A stretch of DNA of 64,000 nt, from NCBI RefSeq assembly GCF_007747655.1, contig NZ_CP036274.1, forward strand, positions 1,984,001 to 2,048,000. Reading direction: 5' to 3'. Position 1 is the first letter of the stretch; each line of letters opens with the position of its first letter. The position numbers and the translations under genes were made by a program. Below are positions 28,781 through 38,211 of this stretch, one piece after another. The DNA is from Anatilimnocola aggregata (GTDB lineage Bacteria > Planctomycetota > Planctomycetia > Pirellulales > Pirellulaceae). The notes below the pieces were generated by a model, which was given only the letters and a program-made list of their open reading frames with translations, made no database searches and was not told the origin of the DNA.

Positions 28781-29707
28781 CTACGGCTTTGCCCGTCGCA
28801 AGATCCACAGGTTGATGTTGCCGTCCGAGTAAAATCCCTCCGGGTACTGGCGGGCTTCGGGCGGGTCGGTGCTTTTCCAGCCGCTTTCGCGGTAACACAA
28901 CCGTAGCGTGTCGTCGTCCAGGAACTCGAGAATACCCGGCACCATTCCGTCCTTGGGCGTGGGCGTCGCGCCGCTACCCGGCGGCGGGAAAGTAATGTTG
29001 AACTTGATGCGCGTCGGCTGGTGGGAATTATCAAGCACGTAACCCCCTGTATAGCCTGATCCCTTTGCGGAGGGACTGCTTTTCCAGGCGGCGAAGGAGT
29101 CGGTCTCAAAAATCGCCACAGCAGACCTGCGTCCGGAACCTAACTTGTCGAATGAATCATCCAGGGCCGCAAGCATCTGCCACTGGCCAACCAAGCTTGC
29201 TTTACCCGATGGCTTTGCGGACGGATTGCGAGACAGCAGAAGGAATGTGTGTTCCTTGTTGCCGTTGAAGTTAGTTGCGCGACCCTTGTCCAGGTTGGTC
29301 CGTCGCCAGGAGATTTTCAGAATGTCCTTGTCGTACAGCACGGCAATGCCTGGGAGCGTCGTTTGCTCCTTGGTATCGCTGGTCGGCGTCAGGTCAACAT
29401 CCCACGCCGGCTTGCCAACGTGCTTCCAGTTGCAGGCTGCCGAGAACAGCGTCTTGCCGTCGGCGGAACTCCAGTGGAGCTGCTTGTCGCTGAGGGTCAC
29501 CGAAGAATTCTTGTACTCCGGCCGGTCGGTCAGATTCGCATCCGCCTCGTGGGCCAGGAGCACATGCCACTTTCCTTCGATCGACCGAAACTCCTCCTCC
29601 GGCGTCGGCGGCGCTGGCTTGGTCGGCTTCTGAGCCATCACGGGCAACACGCTGCTGTACGTCAGCCACAGAACGCAAACGAAGGGAAACGCGAGGTTTC
29701 TGATCAT
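28781..29707 (-). CDS. TIGR03067-like secreted protein
   Basis: This 308-residue protein has a signal peptide (MIRNLAFPFVCVLWLTYSS). Two repeats of a small beta-barrel-like unit are seen, each opening with G.W..L (SIEGKWHVLLAHEAD, SLVGQWQMLAALDDSF). The last part has LRLCYRESGW and ends NLWILRRAKP. Proteins at 43381-44364 and 49552-50487 have the same plan and the same final N.(F/W)IL.R motif. The repeats resemble planctomycete TIGR03067 domains (G.W......G, DG.LR.CY) but the match is from memory. Ligand and role unknown. A GCTAAG leader lies upstream (29764-29796). Confidence 0.7.
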   Translation of the reverse strand: MIRNLAFPFVCVLWLTYSSVLPVMAQKPTKPAPPTPEEEFRSIEGKWHVLLAHEADANLTDRPEYKNSSVTLSDKQLHWSSADGKTLFSAACNWKHVGKPAWDVDLTPTSDTKEQTTLPGIAVLYDKDILKISWRRTNLDKGRATNFNGNKEHTFLLLSRNPSAKPSGKASLVGQWQMLAALDDSFDKLGSGRRSAVAIFETDSFAAWKSSPSAKGSGYTGGYVLDNSHQPTRIKFNITFPPPGSGATPTPKDGMVPGILEFLDDDTLRLCYRESGWKSTDPPEARQYPEGFYSDGNINLWILRRAKP

Positions 29708-29763
29708 GGTCGATTCGGAAACGGTGAGCATGACAATGTCCTTGAATAGGGCCGGACTCAGTG

Positions 29764-29796
29764 ACTATTGATTCGAAACCCTCGGAACTTAGCAAG
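29764..29796 (-). promoter_or_regulatory. Diverged copy of the GCTAAG leader element
   Basis: Minus-strand TTGCTAAGTTCCGAGGG followed by TTTCGAATCAATAG resembles the better conserved copies at 46977, 55961 and 61378 (GCTAAGTTTTCGGTCG...GATCAATG). The core at 29788-29793 is about 81 bases before the ATG at 29707. Confidence 0.4.
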
Positions 29797-29837
29797 AAAA
29801 AATCCGCCTTTTTGCATTCCAGCCACGTCAGAGGCGT

Positions 29838-31610
29838 TCAACGTTTGGCGAACACAATTCCTTTGCCGTCGAAGGTGATCGTCTGGCCGCCGATCACGAG
29901 TTTGTCCCCTTCCACCTTGGCAACCGGGTGAGTACCCTTCGTCAAGGTCATGATCGAGAGACTCTGTCCGCCAACCATTTGCTTGGTGAACTGCGCCACG
30001 CCATCCGATTTGCCTTCGCCCACGCCGATGCTGACGAGCAAGAGCGGGACCCCCGATGCTCCCGAGAAATCGACCGCGAGGTGCTTTTCCTCGGCCGCAA
30101 TCACACCGGAGCCGTTGGCGTGGGTCGTAAACGTGGCCGGTTTCGTGGCGGTCAAGCTGCCAAACTCGTAACGCTGCCCGAGGCCCCAAACCACGATCGG
30201 GCCAAACTTCGGCTTGTAGGCATCCTTTGGACCATAACCCAAAAGTGCCGTCACGACGATGTCGTTGGCGTCCTTCCACTGGTTGCGAAAACAGTAGTAG
30301 CCATGGATGCGATCCTCCATGGCTTGCGGAATGATTCCTGCCGGATTCCTGGGTTCCGCGCCGATCGGCCAGTTCACAAACGCCACCACCGCCTTCCAAG
30401 GCGACCCCATGGCGTCGAAGCTTTTCTCGCCGGGAGGCAGGAAGCCTTTCTCGTTGATCCACGCATCCTTGGCCGTCAGCTTGTGCTCGGCCGGTTCGAC
30501 AAAGTTTTGATACACCCACAACATCGCCGGCTTGTAGCGATCTTCGACGATGCCGAACCCCTGACTGAATTGTCCGCCATGCGACCAGTCGCCGCCGCGT
30601 GTGAACTCGTGCGTGCCGTAGCTCGGCCCGGCGGCCATGCGAAGCGGATACTGCGGCCGACCTTCCTGCGGGACGATCTCCATGACCCAACGCAAGGCGA
30701 CGTACTGGGCGTTCGGCCGAGGCGTGATGAAGTCCTTGCCGCAGGCCACCTTCGCAGCCTTGAGCCACACCTGAAAACCGGTGTCGGACGAGACGTGGCT
30801 CGGCCCCTGACTCTCGGCATACCAGCCATGGTCGCCGAACCCTTCCGTCAGCATGCCCATCGTGTTCCGGTAGGCATCGGGCAGCCACTCTTCCCAGATT
30901 TTCGCGTCCTCGGCGCCGGGGTCGCCGGCCAACGCCGCTGCGGCCGCCGCCCCGCACAGGATGCCGCCGGTGTGATTCTTCGACGGACGATACTTCGGCT
31001 TACGGACGACCTTCTCCAAGTTGAAGCCTTGCCCATTCTTGACATTCAGAAACGACTTGGCGACCCGTTGGCGATCGGCTTCCGACCAGCCGTTGTAACA
31101 CAGATCGTAACCGAGCCCGGCGATGGCCCACGACGAGCCCGCTCGCAGTTCGCCGTTCGCGTTGGTGAACGAATAGCGGCTATCGCGATCCGCCTCACCC
31201 TGGAGCATGCGATCGAAACTCTGTAGTCCGAGATCGGCGTACTTCTTGTCGCCAGTGAGTTGATAGAGCAGCCCGTAGCCCGCGGCATGACCGATGGTGA
31301 ACCGACCGACACTCTGTTCTGGCTGCCCCGGCGGCAGCAGTGTGTCGCCGTTCTTACCGTCGAGCAGATAGCGGAGTCGCCGGAGGATGGCCTGTCCCTC
31401 CGTGGTCTCGGCTCGTTTCTTGAGGTCCGGAAGATCCGCGATACGAAAGAGCAGACGCGGGTGTTCGCCGGGCTTGGGCTTCTGCCAGCCCACCACCTCG
31501 GCCGGCCACGGACCGGTGGACGGCGTTTGAGCCGCGACGGGTGTGAGCCCGCCGAGGATGGTTACAAACAACATAGCAGCACCAAAACAGTGTGACACAG
31601 CGTTTACCAT
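29838..31610 (-). CDS. Secreted (alpha/alpha)-toroid protein, heparinase/alginate-lyase-like
   Basis: This 590-residue protein begins with a signal peptide (MVNAVSHCFGAAMLFVTILGG...VAAQ); AAAGG about seven bases upstream supports 31610. The N-terminal 350 residues are helical and read like polysaccharide lyases of the heparinase II/III and alginate lyase type: HPRLLFRIADLPDLKKRAET, GRFTIGHAAGYGLLYQLTGD, NHTGGILCGAAAAAALAGD, TEGFGDHGWYAESQGPSHVS. The C-terminal 200 residues are beta-rich. The Asn-His pair in NHTGG and Tyr in GWYAESQG could be catalytic, by analogy only. It follows the six-hairpin protein and the DUF5060 hydrolase, giving three carbohydrate-active-type genes in a row. Confidence 0.62.
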   Translation of the reverse strand: MVNAVSHCFGAAMLFVTILGGLTPVAAQTPSTGPWPAEVVGWQKPKPGEHPRLLFRIADLPDLKKRAETTEGQAILRRLRYLLDGKNGDTLLPPGQPEQSVGRFTIGHAAGYGLLYQLTGDKKYADLGLQSFDRMLQGEADRDSRYSFTNANGELRAGSSWAIAGLGYDLCYNGWSEADRQRVAKSFLNVKNGQGFNLEKVVRKPKYRPSKNHTGGILCGAAAAAALAGDPGAEDAKIWEEWLPDAYRNTMGMLTEGFGDHGWYAESQGPSHVSSDTGFQVWLKAAKVACGKDFITPRPNAQYVALRWVMEIVPQEGRPQYPLRMAAGPSYGTHEFTRGGDWSHGGQFSQGFGIVEDRYKPAMLWVYQNFVEPAEHKLTAKDAWINEKGFLPPGEKSFDAMGSPWKAVVAFVNWPIGAEPRNPAGIIPQAMEDRIHGYYCFRNQWKDANDIVVTALLGYGPKDAYKPKFGPIVVWGLGQRYEFGSLTATKPATFTTHANGSGVIAAEEKHLAVDFSGASGVPLLLVSIGVGEGKSDGVAQFTKQMVGGQSLSIMTLTKGTHPVAKVEGDKLVIGGQTITFDGKGIVFAKR

Positions 31611-31631
31611 TGTCGATCCTTTCCTGGAGTG

Positions 31632-31686
31632 AGCGGCGCGGCGTAAGCCGCCGTACGTAGACACGGCGGGCTAATGCCGCGACGCT
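31632..31686. repeat. Palindromic repeat, family A
   Basis: AGCGGCGCGGCGTAAGCCGC and a matching reverse-complement arm (ACGGCGGGCTAATGCCGC...GCT) pair with few mismatches. It is between the lyase-like gene and the six-hairpin gene. Confidence 0.7.
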
Positions 31687-31698
31687 TGCCTGTGGCAT

Positions 31699-34434
31699 TC
31701 AATACATCGCCGTCACGGTCACTGCGCCGGTAAATCCGTGGAGAGTTATCGTTTCCTTTTCCGGGTTGAAGTTCTTCCACTCCTTGCCGTTCACTGTGAC
31801 GCCCTTGATCGGCGCGGACGTGGGATGGCGGAAACGGAGGACCACTTCCTTGGGCGCTTTGCGCGAGGGCATCTCGATGGTCGCGTTGATCTTGCCGTTA
31901 TCCACGTCCGAGACGATCTCGTAGGCCACCGTGCCGTAGTAGGTCGGCGCGTTCTTCACGGTGATCTTCTTGCCCTGTTCCAGCCAGGCGCGCGGCGTGG
32001 CGCGGGCCAGCCACAGTGCGTCGTCCTGCTCCATCACCAGCAGGTTGCGGAAACTCTCGACGAACCACCCGGTACTGCCTAGGTCCGAACTCGGTTTGCC
32101 CGCCGGATTGCCGGTATAACGCTTTAACGAATCGGGCTCGGGAAAACCTCCTTCCACGGTCACCCAGGCCGCGTAGTTGTTCATCCAGTTGCGCAGGAAG
32201 CACGGCACGTCGTCGCGGCGGAGATGGGTCTTGTCCACGTACATGTACTTCACAAGTCCGGCAAAGCCGGTCCAGAAGTGTTCCTGGGAAGCGCCCAGGG
32301 CTTGCGGCGCGGTCTTCCTTTCATGGCGAAGCAATTCCTCGATCACATCGAGGTGTTCCCCGATCCGCGGATCGGCGGCATCAAGGATGCCAAAAGCGTC
32401 GGCCAGCGGCAGGGCGCCCATCTCAATATCCACCAGAGAGTACGTGCCGAAAACCTCGCGAACCATCGATCCCCGCGCATAGGGCGAAGCCGGAATGACG
32501 CGCCTGTAGGTGCCGTCGAGGACCTGCCGGACCGGGGCGATCGCCATCTCCCGCTCCACGGCGCCAAGCAGATCCTTGGCATAGGCGTCGGCCTCGACGC
32601 GATAACGCCGCGCGGCTCCGGGATCGAAATCCTCCAACGCGTCGGCGAATCGGCGCAGGCCCTGGAGCGAGAAGGCGTCGTGGATGAGGTACCATCGCCA
32701 GACACACTTGCCCAGGCCCATGTCGCCAAGAACCTGTGGCGGTTGAAGCCGCGCCACCGCCAGGTTCTGCCGATGGGGTATGTCTTGCAGATAGAGTTGA
32801 CGCTGGCGAAGGATCCAGTCCGCGGCCGCTTGGATCCGCGTGCGATTCTTCTCAAACCACTGCTTGTCGCCCGTCAGCAAATAGTGTTCGGCCATCGCGA
32901 ACAGGATGCGGCCGGTCTGCGGATGGGTGCCGTCGTGATACCACCCGATGTCGTATTTCATGGTGGTGGCGTACTCAAGGCCGCCGTCACCGTCCACGAA
33001 GTCGCCGTCGGGTTTTACGCCGGGTGCCTTGAGCCAATGTTCCAGGCGTTGTGTCGCCGTCTCGTGGTTGCCGGAGAGATCGGTCGCGCGGATCGGCACG
33101 GCGGCCTCCAACGCCAGATACCCGTAACCACCTTTCCCGCGACCCAAATCCCAAGACGCTCGCCGCCAAGCATCGGTCCAGCGTTCATCCGAAAGCGCCA
33201 CCTGCATCGCTGTCGCGGGCGGCTCGTCGAAGGGCACGAGCGGCGGGATGACCGTGCCCGGCGGACAATGGGGCAATTTGACATTGCGAATGACTTCCTC
33301 CCACGAGGCGGCCTCGGGGTGTTCGCGCGTCATCTGCGGGATGGTCTTCAGCTTCTTGGCCGCCAGTTCGGCCGCGAACTGCCGCGCTGTCGTCTCGCCG
33401 CCGGATTTGGCGACGAACACGCCCAGGCCCGGAATCAGGACCGGCCCGGAGTTCACATCGTCGGGCAGGAAGGTCAGGTTGCCGGCCTTGGTCCAGAGCG
33501 TGATCCGCGTGTCCATGGGGGAGATTCTTGGCCGACCTGCATAGCGTCCGGGATGGAGCAGCGAGACGACGATGCCTCGCCGGCCGCCGCCGGCAGCGGG
33601 CGCTGATTTCCACACATCCGCGCCCGTCATCGTCGTGCCCTTGTCTTCCGGCAGCGGCTTGACCGACTTCACGTAGCCGCCATAGGCCTCGATCCGGCCA
33701 TCGAAGACCGCCTGCTCGGCGCCTTCCTGAAAGCCCCACTCGATCTCCACGTCCAGCGCGATCCATTTCCGGTTCGGCGGGAACAGGTGAATCGTCGGGC
33801 AGCCGTACTTCGCGCCCGCCGCCGCCTTGTCCGGGTCGAAGAACACGGCGACCATGTCGGTGCCCTCGAAGATCGATTTCCCTTTGCGGCTTCCTTCTGG
33901 CTGCTGGTTGAGGTAGGTCAGCGTGCGCCCGTCCTCCGAGACGGCCGGGGCGGGCAGGACATCGTCGCGGACGGCCGCAAACCAGCCTTGCTTCGACGGA
34001 TAGAAGCGGACCTCGATCGCGTCGACGGGCGGAACGGCACTGCCTTCGGGCCAGCGCAATTCAATCCGTTGCGCCGGCACCGGCGCCAGCCACAACAGTG
34101 CCGACAGCAGACGGCCCTTGGGCGCTGGGAGAAAATCCATGCCCTTGTACTCGGCAACTCGCTTCTTGTCCTGGTCCGTCTCTGTCGGTCGCGAGGCAAT
34201 TGTGCGATAGACCTCGTCCAATCGCTTCAAACGCCGGGGGATGAAGTACGCCTCGGGCTGTTCCTGCACCTCGCGGTCGGCCCGCCAGGCATAGGCCCAG
34301 GGCGACAGATCCACCTGCTGGCCGACGAGTTTGTCGAGGTCAGTCGGCGCTGCAGGCTCCGCCGCGTGTACTCCCAGCGCAAGACCCAGGGCGACGAGCA
34401 CTGCTACTGACATTGTCTTCGCGATTGCGTTCAT
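31699..34434 (-). CDS. Secreted six-hairpin glycosidase-like protein
   Basis: This 911-residue protein begins MNAIAKTMSVAVLVALGLALGVHAAEP, a signal peptide, at 34434. The longer frame to 34590 includes a DUF1552 tail remnant and is not part of the protein. The first 450 residues are beta-rich, possibly including a discoidin-like domain (RIELRWPEGSAVPP, IEVRFYPSKQGW). The second half is an alpha-helical toroid with alternating helix pairs: LEYATTMKYDIGWYHDG, RILFAMAEHYLLTGDKQWFE, RIQAAADWILRQRQLYL, FWTGFAGLVKYMYVDKTHLR. This resembles six-hairpin glycosidases, but the exact family is not recognised. The C-terminal 80 residues (PTYYGTVAYEIVSDV...) resemble a glycosidase beta cap. Confidence 0.62.
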   Translation of the reverse strand: MNAIAKTMSVAVLVALGLALGVHAAEPAAPTDLDKLVGQQVDLSPWAYAWRADREVQEQPEAYFIPRRLKRLDEVYRTIASRPTETDQDKKRVAEYKGMDFLPAPKGRLLSALLWLAPVPAQRIELRWPEGSAVPPVDAIEVRFYPSKQGWFAAVRDDVLPAPAVSEDGRTLTYLNQQPEGSRKGKSIFEGTDMVAVFFDPDKAAAGAKYGCPTIHLFPPNRKWIALDVEIEWGFQEGAEQAVFDGRIEAYGGYVKSVKPLPEDKGTTMTGADVWKSAPAAGGGRRGIVVSLLHPGRYAGRPRISPMDTRITLWTKAGNLTFLPDDVNSGPVLIPGLGVFVAKSGGETTARQFAAELAAKKLKTIPQMTREHPEAASWEEVIRNVKLPHCPPGTVIPPLVPFDEPPATAMQVALSDERWTDAWRRASWDLGRGKGGYGYLALEAAVPIRATDLSGNHETATQRLEHWLKAPGVKPDGDFVDGDGGLEYATTMKYDIGWYHDGTHPQTGRILFAMAEHYLLTGDKQWFEKNRTRIQAAADWILRQRQLYLQDIPHRQNLAVARLQPPQVLGDMGLGKCVWRWYLIHDAFSLQGLRRFADALEDFDPGAARRYRVEADAYAKDLLGAVEREMAIAPVRQVLDGTYRRVIPASPYARGSMVREVFGTYSLVDIEMGALPLADAFGILDAADPRIGEHLDVIEELLRHERKTAPQALGASQEHFWTGFAGLVKYMYVDKTHLRRDDVPCFLRNWMNNYAAWVTVEGGFPEPDSLKRYTGNPAGKPSSDLGSTGWFVESFRNLLVMEQDDALWLARATPRAWLEQGKKITVKNAPTYYGTVAYEIVSDVDNGKINATIEMPSRKAPKEVVLRFRHPTSAPIKGVTVNGKEWKNFNPEKETITLHGFTGAVTVTAMY

Positions 34435-34446
34435 TCTCTCCACCTT

Positions 34447-34545
34447 ACGGCGCTCGCCGAAGCCTTTCGCGACAACGCCCATCTGTTCGGAAATCGTCCG
34501 GAGCAGGTCCGACATCGTGACGGCATCGGGGCCGAGTTTGGGGCC
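34447..34545 (-). pseudogene. C-terminal remnant of a DUF1552 gene
   Basis: In the frame upstream of the six-hairpin gene, codons read GPKLGPDAVTMSDLLRTISE then QMGVVAKGFGERRK. This matches the tail of the DUF1552 protein at 36737 (PKLGPDSVSMSDLLRTISQQ, MGVVAKGFGESRR), with about 88% nucleotide identity over roughly 90 bases. The rest of the copy is absent. The intact DUF1552 gene and this fragment flank the DUF5060 glycoside hydrolase gene as direct repeats. Confidence 0.85.
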
Positions 34546-34576
34546 ACCACATGACAGCCTCACCGATACCCAATGA

Positions 34577-36721
34577 CTACTTGCTGACATTCAAGCGCAG
34601 GGTTACCGGCTTGCCTGCGATGCCGTTGCCGCCGCCTTGAGCGAAGGGAATCGCGGTCACCGTGTGCTGGCCAGGTTCAAACTTCCAGGGAAAGTATTGA
34701 CCGTTCACATCTCGCGGCAACGCGAACGGAGCCGTCGCTCCGGCCTCGCCGATTTTCTTCCCGTCGTACGTGAACTGAACGCTGCCGACCTGGGCCGGCT
34801 TCGTGTTCGCCCGCAAGGCCAGCCGCTTCGGCAGTTTCGACAACGGGAGGGTTGCTCCTTCCGTGATGGGATTGAACTCCGGAACGGCCTCGTTCGTGTC
34901 ACAGTCCATCAGTGTGAAATGCAGCACGCGTCCCGGCCCCGTGTAGGCCTCGGCAAAACTGACTTCACGCACCAACAGAACCCAATCTTTGGTCGGATCC
35001 GCGGGTGGCGGGCCGATCTTCTTCCAGCCCGGTCCTGCGATCGACTTTCCGGCCTGTAGATCGCCTCCTTCACGGGGGTTGAACCACTGGGTGGTGAACG
35101 ATTCGTGGCTGCTTCCGAGGTCGAGTTCGGTTTCGCCTCCGCGCGGCAGATAGACCGCATACACCCGGCACGGATCGGCAAAGCAATAGTCCTCGTCGGA
35201 CCGGGTCAATCCGTCGGCATGGGACATTTCGGTGAACGGCAGATGGTTCCGCATGAATTCGAGGGCGATCCTCGTCTGCTTCCACATATTGGCCCGGCTA
35301 CGGTAGTCTTCCAGGGCGCGGTCGTGGTGCGGATGACCCCATCCAAAGTAGTATTCAACGCCACCGCCCCCCGCGAGCAGATTTCCCCAGAGCACGCGAT
35401 GTCGCACGGCATCGTGCTTCGGATCAAGGGCGTCGGGGACCACACCGTCACGGGCCGGACCGATTTCATCGAGACACACGCACCATTGCCGACCGCGGGT
35501 GATGGAGCGATCCAGCCACTTGATCGTCTCGATATGCACATGCTGCATGTCCGCCAGTTGCAGCGACGGCCCCGTGAAGTGTTTGTTGCCGAGCAGCGGT
35601 GTGTAAACGCGATCATAGTGGCCGGGGAAACAGTGCATCACGATCGGATGCTGATAGGGATCGAGCCGGCGGATGTAGTCGAGGTACGCTCCATGCTGGG
35701 CGTGCGTGTTGGTCGTCTCCTCGCCGAGGTTCCAGGCGAGAGCAAGGTGATGGCCGAACCGGGCGATCATCTCCCGGTAGTAGAGTTTGCGTTCGGGACC
35801 GAGTTCGCCCTCGTTCAGGAGCTGGTCATTCTCCTGTTCGTTGAAGACGACGTGCTTGAGGATGCCCCGTGCATCCATGTGAGCAAAGACGATCTCCCAC
35901 TGATCGAGCTTGCTGCAATCAAAGCGATCGCGGGCGTCGCGGCTGATCCACGGCCAAACGTCGTCGCCATCGCCGTTGACGTTCATCGTCAAGAAATACT
36001 GCACGTTCATGTCTTGTGCAGCAAGATAGTTGACAACACCGACGAGACCTTTGCCCTGGCTCTTTTTCCAGGTCGGATCGCCGTCGCACCAGTCCTGTTC
36101 GTGCGGTTTGTAGCGGTGCTTGACAGGAGTGGCGTCGAAGTCGGCGTAGGCCAGGAAATTCTCCGGACTGTTAGCGCCGCCCTTGAGGAAGGATTCGCCC
36201 GTTTCCACCCACTGAAGATAGCGTTTGCCCACGTCCTGGAGTCGGCCGCGTGCCCGGGCATCCGGCGCTTTTTTGTCCGTGTTGGCGATCTCGAACGTGC
36301 CTTCACTCGTCTTGAGCGGCACGGCCTGCCCCTGTTCGTCGAGTGCCACGGCAATGTCTTTTCCCGAGTGTAGCACGGCCTGCCAGGTCCACTCGCCGAC
36401 CTCGTCGGGCGTGAAGTGGACGCGCCACTGGTCGCCTGCGTTGGCTCCGGTCTCGGCGGCGTTGCCGTCACTCGCAAAGTAGCCGGGTACCTGGTAAGTC
36501 TTCTTGCTGCCCAGATGACGAAACCGGACCGTGAGCCGATAGTCGCGAAACGGATTGGGGGTCGCGTTTTCGCTGGTTGTTGGTCCGGTGAGGGTGACGG
36601 TGACGCGATGCCATTTCTTCTGTTCGCCGGTGACCCGGGCCAGCTCGTCTGCCAAGGCGCAGCCAATGCTGATGCCAAGGCAGGCGAGCAGGCACAGAGT
36701 TGATCTGTAGATCGATCTCAC
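34577..36721 (-). CDS. Secreted DUF5060 glycoside hydrolase with collagen-binding-type domain
   Basis: This 714-residue protein has a signal peptide (MRSIYRSTLCLLACLGISIGCALADE). DUF5060, a beta-sandwich at about 28-115 (WHRVTVTLTGPTT, YQVPGYFASDGN), leads into a TIM-barrel-like domain with FFLTMNVNGDGDDVWPW-type strands, LAWNLGEETTN (probable acid/base Glu) and CVCLDEIGP (probable nucleophile Glu). A segment at about 518-582 (YAVYLPRGGETELDL, QWFNPREGG) matches the putative collagen-binding domain often found C-terminal to such hydrolases. A final Ig-like sandwich follows. The glycan substrate is unknown. It begins 16 bases after the DUF1552 gene and is flanked by direct repeats of that gene's tail. 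Confidence 0.8.
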   Translation of the reverse strand: MRSIYRSTLCLLACLGISIGCALADELARVTGEQKKWHRVTVTLTGPTTSENATPNPFRDYRLTVRFRHLGSKKTYQVPGYFASDGNAAETGANAGDQWRVHFTPDEVGEWTWQAVLHSGKDIAVALDEQGQAVPLKTSEGTFEIANTDKKAPDARARGRLQDVGKRYLQWVETGESFLKGGANSPENFLAYADFDATPVKHRYKPHEQDWCDGDPTWKKSQGKGLVGVVNYLAAQDMNVQYFLTMNVNGDGDDVWPWISRDARDRFDCSKLDQWEIVFAHMDARGILKHVVFNEQENDQLLNEGELGPERKLYYREMIARFGHHLALAWNLGEETTNTHAQHGAYLDYIRRLDPYQHPIVMHCFPGHYDRVYTPLLGNKHFTGPSLQLADMQHVHIETIKWLDRSITRGRQWCVCLDEIGPARDGVVPDALDPKHDAVRHRVLWGNLLAGGGGVEYYFGWGHPHHDRALEDYRSRANMWKQTRIALEFMRNHLPFTEMSHADGLTRSDEDYCFADPCRVYAVYLPRGGETELDLGSSHESFTTQWFNPREGGDLQAGKSIAGPGWKKIGPPPADPTKDWVLLVREVSFAEAYTGPGRVLHFTLMDCDTNEAVPEFNPITEGATLPLSKLPKRLALRANTKPAQVGSVQFTYDGKKIGEAGATAPFALPRDVNGQYFPWKFEPGQHTVTAIPFAQGGGNGIAGKPVTLRLNVSK

Positions 36722-36736
36722 GAAGTCACTCTCCTT

Positions 36737-38083
36737 TTACATCAACAATTCAACCAAGGTTCGCCGACTCTCGCCGAAGCCCTTCGCGACCACGCCCATC
36801 TGTTGGGAAATCGTCCGTAGCAAATCCGACATGCTGACGGAGTCGGGACCGAGTTTGGGGCTGTTGAGGTGCTCTCGTTTGTCATTCGGAATGACTTTCT
36901 GTTGGCCGTTGAAAGCGATGTGCCGCCCCTGCGCGAAGCCCAGTCCTTCGCCGCCGGCGAGCAAGAGCGGCAAGTTGTGGGCGCGGTGTGTGGCCGGCCA
37001 GGACATGCCGCTGCCGTAGAGGACCGCCGTGCCGCGGAGCATGTCGTGCTCGCCTTCGGCCGTGGATTGCAGCCGCTGGAGAAACGTCGCCAAGCGGGCC
37101 GTCCACCAGGCGTCGTACTCGCTGAGAATGCCGTATTCCTTCGGCTTGCGATCGGGCGGTTCGTCATTCGTGTTGTGCCCCACTCCGTGCCAGTTGCCGC
37201 AGGGCAGGTTCTTGATCGGGCCGCCCCCTTCGGATTCCGTGGTCGCAAACGAAACCACGCGCGTACTGTCGGTCCGCAGGGCCAGATAGATCAGCTCGAA
37301 CATCGTGTCGATGTACTCCGCATAATCGGCGGGCACGTAGGGATCGGCCTGCAGCCGCAAGCGGTCTTCGTGGATCACCGCCGCATTGAAGGTGGCTTGC
37401 GAGGCGAGATCGGCCTGGACCCGCTTCTCGACCGCTCGGACCGCGTCGAGATACTCAGCGAGTTTGCGCTCGTCGCTCTGGCCCAGTTCGCGCCGCAGGT
37501 TGGCCGCCTGCGACGAAACGAGATCCAGAATGCTGGCTCGGCGCGGAAGTTTCTCCCGGCCTTTGACGCCGACAAGTTCCGCGAAGATCGCCGCCAGATC
37601 GTGGTCGGCCAGTATCGGCTCGCCCTGGCGGTCAAACGAGATCGTCCGCCGTCCGCCGGTCGCACCGACCACCATGCTCGGCCAGCGGGTCTGCCGGCCG
37701 ACGACTTCGGCGATGTGTTGGTCGATCGAGATCGTGCTGCGAGTCACCGCGCCTTTGCCGGCCGTGTAGTTCGCGTTGGCCGTCAGCCACACGCCGAGTT
37801 CGCCGTGACCGGGACTGGCCTTGTGTTGCAGGCCGGAGAACACGGTGAAACGCCGCCGCACGTCGGCCAGGTTCTTCAGCGGCGGCGTCAGTTCGTAGTC
37901 TTTGCCGGTCGTCGCCGGATGCCACTCCCACATGTTCACGCCGTTGGGGACACAGATAAACACGGCGCGGCCGGGCGCGGCCGCAGCATCATTGGCAGCG
38001 GCGAAACGTTCGAGCCAGGGTAGTGCGAGGCAGACACCGCTGGCGGAGAGGAACTGTCGCCGTGTTGTTAGCAGATGATTCAT
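36737..38083 (-). CDS. DUF1552 (HXXSHH) family protein
   Basis: This 448-residue protein has a twin-arginine leader (TTRRQFLSASGVCLALPWLE). Blocks: FICVPNGVNMWEWHP, TVFSGLQHKASPGHGE, DQHIAEVVGRQTRWPSMVVG, LYGSGMSWPATHRAHNLPLL, and the tail SMSDLLRTISQQMGV. The family histidine motif appears as NWHGVGHNTND. It is very similar to the next upstream gene at 38212, so these are tandem duplicates. A copy of its last 33 codons remains at 34447-34545. The long frame to 38125 has no signal character. Function unknown; linkage to DUF1592 cytochromes suggests a redox-linked envelope role. Confidence 0.9.
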   Translation of the reverse strand: MNHLLTTRRQFLSASGVCLALPWLERFAAANDAAAAPGRAVFICVPNGVNMWEWHPATTGKDYELTPPLKNLADVRRRFTVFSGLQHKASPGHGELGVWLTANANYTAGKGAVTRSTISIDQHIAEVVGRQTRWPSMVVGATGGRRTISFDRQGEPILADHDLAAIFAELVGVKGREKLPRRASILDLVSSQAANLRRELGQSDERKLAEYLDAVRAVEKRVQADLASQATFNAAVIHEDRLRLQADPYVPADYAEYIDTMFELIYLALRTDSTRVVSFATTESEGGGPIKNLPCGNWHGVGHNTNDEPPDRKPKEYGILSEYDAWWTARLATFLQRLQSTAEGEHDMLRGTAVLYGSGMSWPATHRAHNLPLLLAGGEGLGFAQGRHIAFNGQQKVIPNDKREHLNSPKLGPDSVSMSDLLRTISQQMGVVAKGFGESRRTLVELLM

Positions 38084-38115
38084 TTCGATTTTTCGATTCT
38101 GTGGGTTAGTAGCGT

Positions 38116-38184
38116 AGCGGCGCAAGCCGCCCGGTTTTGCAGCGTTTTACTTCGCATTCACCGGACGGCTCGCGCCATACCGCT
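38116..38184. repeat. Palindromic repeat, family A
   Basis: AGCGGCGCAAGCCGCCCGGT and the right arm ACCGGACGGCTCGCGCCATA (then CCGCT) pair with three mismatches across a 24-base spacer. It lies between two tandem DUF1552 genes. Confidence 0.8.
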
Positions 38185-38211
38185 TTAACTCGTGATCATG
38201 ATCCCGGTCTC

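Noticed and set aside
29758-30957. 399-codon minus-strand frame in another phase
   Set aside because: Overlaps the lyase-like gene in a second phase of the same strand; the lyase-like frame has a signal peptide and family motifs.
34434-34590. DUF1552 tail as the N-terminus of the six-hairpin protein
   Set aside because: The in-frame join is chance: a proper signal peptide starts at 34434, and the upstream codons match a DUF1552 C-terminus.
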